64,000 nt of DNA from contig JAJRZW010000022.1 of the NCBI GenBank assembly GCA_024275015.1, positions 1 through 64,000 of the forward strand. Direction: 5' to 3'. The first letter of the stretch is position 1, and each line of letters starts with the position of its first letter. This DNA comes from Deltaproteobacteria bacterium. GTDB taxonomy: Bacteria; Desulfobacterota; Desulfobulbia; Desulfobulbales; JAJRZW01. The position numbers and the translations under genes are program-made. The notes below the pieces were generated by a model that saw nothing but the letters and a program-made list of their open reading frames with translations, was not told the DNA's origin and did not search any database. Of the stretch, positions 59,399-64,000 are shown one piece after another.

Positions 59399-61903
59399 AT
59401 GGTTGTACATGGCTTGGGGAAGGTTGTATCCAAATCTGGATGGGGGAGATCCGGTTTGTCATTGTCTGACTACAAGTTCATTGATCTGGTCGATATCGAT
59501 GTCCTGGGGGGTATGCTTGCCGATCTTTACGCCGCCGTCCGTATTCCCTCGGCTGTTATCGACATGGAGGGGAATTTTCTTACCGGAGTCGGCTGGCAGC
59601 GGATCTGTCTGGATTTTCACCGCAAAAACCCCGCAGCCGAGAAGATCTGTATCAAGAGCGACACCTATATCCGGGATGAAATAAACGCCGGCAAACCCTA
59701 TGCCATTTATCAATGTCCCCACGGACTGGTCGATTCCTGCTGCCCGATAATAATTGAGGGCCGGCATATGGCCAGTGTCTTTACCGGTCAGTTTCTTCAT
59801 GCCCAGCTTACCGATGAGGTTATTGAGCGTTTCCGGGGCCAGGCCCGGCGTTTTGGTTTTGATGAAAAGGATTATCTCGGCGCCCTGGCCGAGGTCCCGG
59901 TGTTTTCCCTTGAAAAACATCAGGCTATCCTTGCCTTTCTCTCGCAGCTCGCGACCCAGATCGCCCATATGGGGCTTAATAATCTGCGGATAATAGAGCA
60001 GAAAAAGGTGGTCGAGGAGAGTGAAAAACTATACCGCGGTATGTTCCAGGTTAACCGGTCGATTATGCTTCTGATCGATCCCGCCTCCGGCGCTATCGTT
60101 GACGCCAACCCCGCCGCCTGCGCCTTTTACGGCTATGACCACGACGGGATATGTCGCATGAGGATAGGCGATATCAACGTCCTGCCGGAAGCGGAACTCC
60201 GGCGGGAGCTTGACGCGGCCAGGATCGCGAAGCGGCATCATTTTTGTTTCACCCATCGCCTGGCCGACGGATCGCTTCGTGAGGTCGAGGTATACAGCAG
60301 CCCGATTATTCGTCAGGGCCGTAAACTTCTTTACTCCATCATCCACGATATCAGCGACAAGGCCCGGCTTGACAGGGCTCTGGCCGAGAGCGAGAAACGT
60401 TTGCAGGCCTTTCTTGATCACGCCAGTATCGCCATTTATCTGAAAGACCGGGAGCATAGATACCTTCAGGTCAACCGGAAGTTTGAAGAGCTGACCCATA
60501 TTCCCAGAGACAGCTTCATCGGCGGAGATGATTATGATTTCTTTCCCCGGGAGCTCGCCGAGATTTTTCAGGCCCAGGACAATAAGGTCATTGCCCGGGG
60601 GCGGCCCCTGGAGTTTGAGGAAACCATTACCCTGCCTGACGGGGAATATACCTTTATCACCGCCAAATTTCCTCTTCTCGATGCTGCGGGCGAGGTCTAC
60701 GCGGTGGGCGGTATCTGTACCGATATCAGCCATATTCGCCGTATGGAGGGGGAATTGTTTCAGGCCCATAAGATGGAGGCCATCGGTACCCTGGCCGGCG
60801 GTATTGCCCATGACTTCAATAATATGCTGGCGGCTATTCTTGGTTATGCTGAATTGGCGAAACTTGACCTGCCCGTTGACAGTCAGGCCGCGGAATATCT
60901 CGATCAGGTGCTGACGGCCGGCAACCGCGCCCGCGATCTGGTCCGGCAGATCCTTACCTTCAGCCGCAAGGGCCAGGACACCATGCGGCCGCTCAACCCC
61001 GCTCCGGTGATCAAGGAGGCTGTTAAAATGCTTAATTCCTCCCTGCCGTCAACGGTGACCATAGAGGCGGAGTTCGATTCTGAATGCGGCGTTATTTTAG
61101 CCAATCCGGTAAACGTCCATCAGGTATTGCTCAATCTCTGCGCCAACTCCCTTCATGCGATGGAAAAGGAAAAGGGGACTCTTGCGATCAGGCTGACGCA
61201 GGTGGAGATCAGCCCCGGAGAGATCAGCCCGGGTGATGATGTTTCTCCGGGAACGTTTGTTGAATTGATGGTCAGTGATACCGGCGAGGGGATGGCCCCT
61301 GCGGTCATAAAGCGGATATTCGAACCCTATTTCACCACCAAGGGGGTGGGCAAGGGCAGCGGCATGGGCCTGGCCCTGGTCATGGGGATCGTCAAGAGTA
61401 GTAACGGTTTCATTACTGTTAAAAGCGTTCCGGGGCAGGGAAGCACCTTCAGAGTCTTATGGCCGGTGCTGGAAGAGGATGCCCAGGGGAGCGACCCGGA
61501 GGAGGATGAGCATGACCTGCCGCGGGGGGACGAACGGATTCTGGCGGTTGACGACGACGAAAACATCGTCGCCATGTACGCCGACACCCTCGGCCGTCTT
61601 GGTTATCAGGTGACCGCCCATGCCGACAGCGGCAAGGCCCTTACCGCTTTTGAAGATGACCCCGCCGCCTTTGATCTCATTATCACCGACCAGACCATGC
61701 CGGGCCTGACCGGAGTGGAGCTTGCCGCCGGGGGTTTTCGTCTCAGGCCGGAGATGCCGGTTGTCCTCTGCACCGGGTATAGCTCGATTATCCCCCGGGA
61801 AGAGGTGGCAAGAGAGGCGGGAATCCGGCGGTTTCTGATGAAACCGGTCAGTCGCGGCCGTCTGGCCCGGACGGTGCGGGAGGTACTGGACAAAGGGGAT
61901 TAG
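59399..61903 (+). CDS. PocR-PAS-PAS-histidine kinase-receiver hybrid sensor (start uncertain)
   Basis: N-terminal PocR-like Cys-containing region (CPHGLVDSCCPI), two PAS, GTLAGGIAHDFNNMLAAILGYAELA, FEPYFTTKGVGKGSGMGLA, C-terminal receiver. Confidence 0.9.
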   Translation: MVVHGLGKVVSKSGWGRSGLSLSDYKFIDLVDIDVLGGMLADLYAAVRIPSAVIDMEGNFLTGVGWQRICLDFHRKNPAAEKICIKSDTYIRDEINAGKPYAIYQCPHGLVDSCCPIIIEGRHMASVFTGQFLHAQLTDEVIERFRGQARRFGFDEKDYLGALAEVPVFSLEKHQAILAFLSQLATQIAHMGLNNLRIIEQKKVVEESEKLYRGMFQVNRSIMLLIDPASGAIVDANPAACAFYGYDHDGICRMRIGDINVLPEAELRRELDAARIAKRHHFCFTHRLADGSLREVEVYSSPIIRQGRKLLYSIIHDISDKARLDRALAESEKRLQAFLDHASIAIYLKDREHRYLQVNRKFEELTHIPRDSFIGGDDYDFFPRELAEIFQAQDNKVIARGRPLEFEETITLPDGEYTFITAKFPLLDAAGEVYAVGGICTDISHIRRMEGELFQAHKMEAIGTLAGGIAHDFNNMLAAILGYAELAKLDLPVDSQAAEYLDQVLTAGNRARDLVRQILTFSRKGQDTMRPLNPAPVIKEAVKMLNSSLPSTVTIEAEFDSECGVILANPVNVHQVLLNLCANSLHAMEKEKGTLAIRLTQVEISPGEISPGDDVSPGTFVELMVSDTGEGMAPAVIKRIFEPYFTTKGVGKGSGMGLALVMGIVKSSNGFITVKSVPGQGSTFRVLWPVLEEDAQGSDPEEDEHDLPRGDERILAVDDDENIVAMYADTLGRLGYQVTAHADSGKALTAFEDDPAAFDLIITDQTMPGLTGVELAAGGFRLRPEMPVVLCTGYSSIIPREEVAREAGIRRFLMKPVSRGRLARTVREVLDKGD

Positions 61904-61932
61904 CGGCGCGGGGACGCTCCGCCGAAGTGAAA

Positions 61933-61998
61933 ATCAGGCAAAAAACGCATGAATTCATATAGATACATGCTCGGGTGTCACTAAGCCGTCACTGGTTC
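61933..61998 (+). repeat. Family D element, copy D2
   Basis: AGGCAAAAAACGCATGAATTCATATAGATACATGCTCGGGTGTCACTAAGCCGTCACTGGTTCAGG. Confidence 0.75.
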
Positions 61999-62007
61999 AG
62001 GGGCCTG

Positions 62008-62934
62008 CTAAAGACCGGCGTCGGCCAGTTTCTTCAGAATTTTTTTCTGTTCCGGGGTCAGGTCCTTGGGCACCCGGGGACGGAGTTTGATGTAAAGATT
62101 GCCGTGGCCGCCGTGGGCCTTTTTGAGACCACGGTTTTTTATCCGCATTCTGGCGCCGTTTTTACTCCCGGCCGGGACTTTGAGTTTCAGGACTCTGCCG
62201 TCGAGATCCTTGACCTCCAAGGTACCACCGAGGGCGGCGGTGGAGAATGGGATCTCTCCGACGGCGACAAGGTCGTCGCCGTTGCGTTCAAACACGGGAT
62301 GGGGTCTGGTTTTGATCCGCAGATAGAGATTGCCGGGGCGACCGCCGTAGGGGGAGGGATTGCCCTTGCCGGAAAGCCGCAGTTTTTTGCCGTCGGCGAT
62401 CCCCGCCGGTATCTTTACCGCGACCCGGTCCTGGCCGGTGGGCCGTCTGAGGGAAATGGTCTTCTCGCAGCCGCCGGCGATTTCCTCAAGGCTGAGCTGT
62501 AGTTCCATCTCCAGGTCTTCACCCGGCGGGGCCTGGGCTGGTCTTTGGTGACAGCCCGGTCCCGGTCCGCCGGCGCTGTGGAAGAATGAATCAAAGGGGC
62601 TCGCGTCGCCACCACCGAAGGAAAAGCTTCGGCCCCCGCCGAAATTGATCCCGAATTCACGGAGGATATCGCCAAGATCGGCGTTGCGGAAGATGTCCTC
62701 CTGGCTGAAACGCTGTTGGAAACCCTCGGCGCCGAAGGTGTCGTATTGTTGCCTCTTTTCCGGATCGGAGAGGACGGCGTAGGCCTCGCTTATCTGCTTG
62801 AACTTTTCCTCCGCCTCCTTGTTGTCCTTATTGCGGTCGGGGTGATATTTGAGCGCAAGTTTTCGGTAGGCCTTCTTGATTTCGTCTTTGGAGGCGTCCT
62901 TCTTTACCCCTAATAATTTATAGTAATCCGCCAC
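62008..62934 (-). CDS. CbpA-like DnaJ co-chaperone (no Zn-finger)
   Basis: [36 protein letters not shown]-terminal DnaJ domain without CxxCxGxG repeats. Confidence 0.93.
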   Translation of the reverse strand: MADYYKLLGVKKDASKDEIKKAYRKLALKYHPDRNKDNKEAEEKFKQISEAYAVLSDPEKRQQYDTFGAEGFQQRFSQEDIFRNADLGDILREFGINFGGGRSFSFGGGDASPFDSFFHSAGGPGPGCHQRPAQAPPGEDLEMELQLSLEEIAGGCEKTISLRRPTGQDRVAVKIPAGIADGKKLRLSGKGNPSPYGGRPGNLYLRIKTRPHPVFERNGDDLVAVGEIPFSTAALGGTLEVKDLDGRVLKLKVPAGSKNGARMRIKNRGLKKAHGGHGNLYIKLRPRVPKDLTPEQKKILKKLADAGL

Positions 62935-62952
62935 TTTTTTTTCCTGTTGCGA

Positions 62953-63372
62953 TTAAAACGGTACGTCGTCTTCACCCACCGGGGCGCCCAGAGGTTCGGA
63001 AACCGGTTCCACCTCATCGTAGGATACCTTCTGGCTGCCGTCGCTTGCGCCCTTGGGTGAGAGCATCTGCATCTCGCGGGCGACGACCTCGGTGGTGTAG
63101 CGCTTGTTGCCGCTCTTGTCTTCCCAGCTTCTGGTCTGAATTTTGCCTTCGATATATATTTTTGATCCTTTATTAAGGTAGTCGCGGCAGATTTCGGCCA
63201 GGCGGTTGAAGGCCACTACCCGGTGCCATTCGGTGCGCTCCTGTTTATGCCCGTCCTTGGTCCAGCGTTCGGTGGTTGCCAGACGCAGGTTGGCCACCGC
63301 GCTACCGCTGGCGGTGAAACGGATTTCCGGGTCAGCGCCGAGATTGCCGATGAGGATTACTTTGTTGACCAT
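62953..63372 (-). CDS. ssb: Single-stranded DNA-binding protein
   Basis: [34 protein letters not shown]-terminal tip EDDVPF. Confidence 0.96.
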   Translation of the reverse strand: MVNKVILIGNLGADPEIRFTASGSAVANLRLATTERWTKDGHKQERTEWHRVVAFNRLAEICRDYLNKGSKIYIEGKIQTRSWEDKSGNKRYTTEVVAREMQMLSPKGASDGSQKVSYDEVEPVSEPLGAPVGEDDVPF

Positions 63373-63400
63373 TTCAAGACTCCCTTAATTAGTTGTGGAA

Positions 63401-63570
63401 AACAGTCCGTTTAAGGGTGTCTTGAAAATGAGAATTTTTGTCCGAGGCCAAGAAATGAGCAAAATTAAAAAAGCGCAGCATATCAGGCATATGTGAACAT
63501 TTTTAATTTTGTTCATGACGCCGGGATCGGGCGAAAAGACCATTTTTCAAGCTACCCTTAACAGACTGTT
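63401..63570. mobile_element. Family E nested-palindrome MITE-like element (170 bp, 30-nt imperfect inverted ends)
   Basis: AACAGTCCGTTTAAGGGTGTCTTGAAAATG ... CATTTTTCAAGCTACCCTTAACAGACTGTT. Confidence 0.8.
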
Positions 63571-63715
63571 GAAAAAGCCGTCCTGGCTTTTTCAACACCC
63601 GGCTGGCCAAAACAAGTTCCGGCCAACCTCTCGATTTTATTGGATTTTTTAAAACCCAATAAAATCGGCGGTGCGTCCATGCACCGCGACCAGTCCATTT
63701 TTCAACGGACTGTCA
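63557..63715. repeat. Family A element, copy A9, sharing its left end with element E
   Basis: CTTAACAGACTGTTGAAAAAGCCGTCCTGGCTTTTTCAA...CAGTCCATTTTTCAACGGACTGTCAA. Confidence 0.87.
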
Positions 63716-63762
63716 AACCTACATCAATATAAGACCAGAGTCGGCAAAAGAAAGACCCTTTT

Positions 63763-64000
63763 TTATTTTCTTGCTTTTTCTCCGGTCAGGGCGCCGGCGG
63801 CGGCGCGATCCAGCATCGCCGGAACCCCGCCTTGTTCCTCCGGGGTAAAGCCCATGACCCGCTGCCAGATTTCATCACTCTCCATGCAGAAGTATATGCA
63901 GGTGCCGGGATGGGCGTGTTCTTTGAGCCCGTTGACCACGGTGGCGTAAAGGTCTTCCCGCATGGTACGGAAATAACGGTACTTATTGTCAAGGCCGGTG
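63763..64000 (-). CDS. C-terminal part of a probable spore photoproduct lyase-like radical SAM protein (truncated by window edge)
   Basis: Frame open to window end: TGLDNKYRYFRTMREDLYATVVNGLKEH..TCIYFCMESDEIWQRVMGF. Confidence 0.5.
   Translation of the reverse strand, partial: TGLDNKYRYFRTMREDLYATVVNGLKEHAHPGTCIYFCMESDEIWQRVMGFTPEEQGGVPAMLDRAAAGALTGEKARK

Noticed and set aside
6545-63715. Possible CRISPR arrays from the many short repeats
   Set aside because: Repeats are dispersed single elements with inverted ends, not regularly spaced direct repeats with unique spacers; no cas genes.
1-64000. Defence island, prophage, BGC or integrative element
   Set aside because: Gene content is mostly housekeeping; no integrase, phage structural, restriction or toxin-antitoxin genes were recognised.

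Overview
The window looks like a chromosomal segment of a Desulfobacterota (deltaproteobacterial) bacterium; taxonomy is inferred from gene content only. It opens with the end of the spc/alpha ribosomal operon (secY-map-infA-rpmJ-rpsM-rpsK-rpsD-rpoA-rplQ), followed by thiF-thiS-thiG-thiH, a stand-alone AICAR transformylase, and a psrABC/phsABC-like molybdopterin oxidoreductase operon with a MerR-type regulator. Next come envelope and cofactor genes (CsgG/FlgO-like lipoprotein, prmA, DUF748/AsmA-like, plsC, LD-carboxypeptidase, coaX, thiD, SlyD), then hisI-hisG-engB, lepA, an rpoH-like sigma factor, an aminotransferase and TPR protein, greA, TetR, a purD-purE fusion and a Sua5-like gene. The last third holds an Hpt/HDOD/hybrid-kinase signalling cluster, tsaE, M23 peptidase, mutL, a sucrose cluster (SPS-SPP, sucrose synthase, PfkB kinase), purC, yceH, a PocR/PAS histidine kinase, a CbpA-like dnaJ, ssb and a partial SPL-like gene. 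No tRNA, rRNA, CRISPR, prophage or autonomous transposase was recognised. The most unusual signals are: (1) a possible small membrane selenoprotein at 38400-38603, missed by the ORF track, with an in-frame TGA, a SECIS-compatible hairpin and a terminator; (2) several families of short palindromic MITE-like elements filling most large intergenic gaps, one of which shows compensatory changes between copies; (3) two apparent frameshifts, each at an 8-nt homopolymer; (4) a PurD-PurE fusion and the sucrose cluster.
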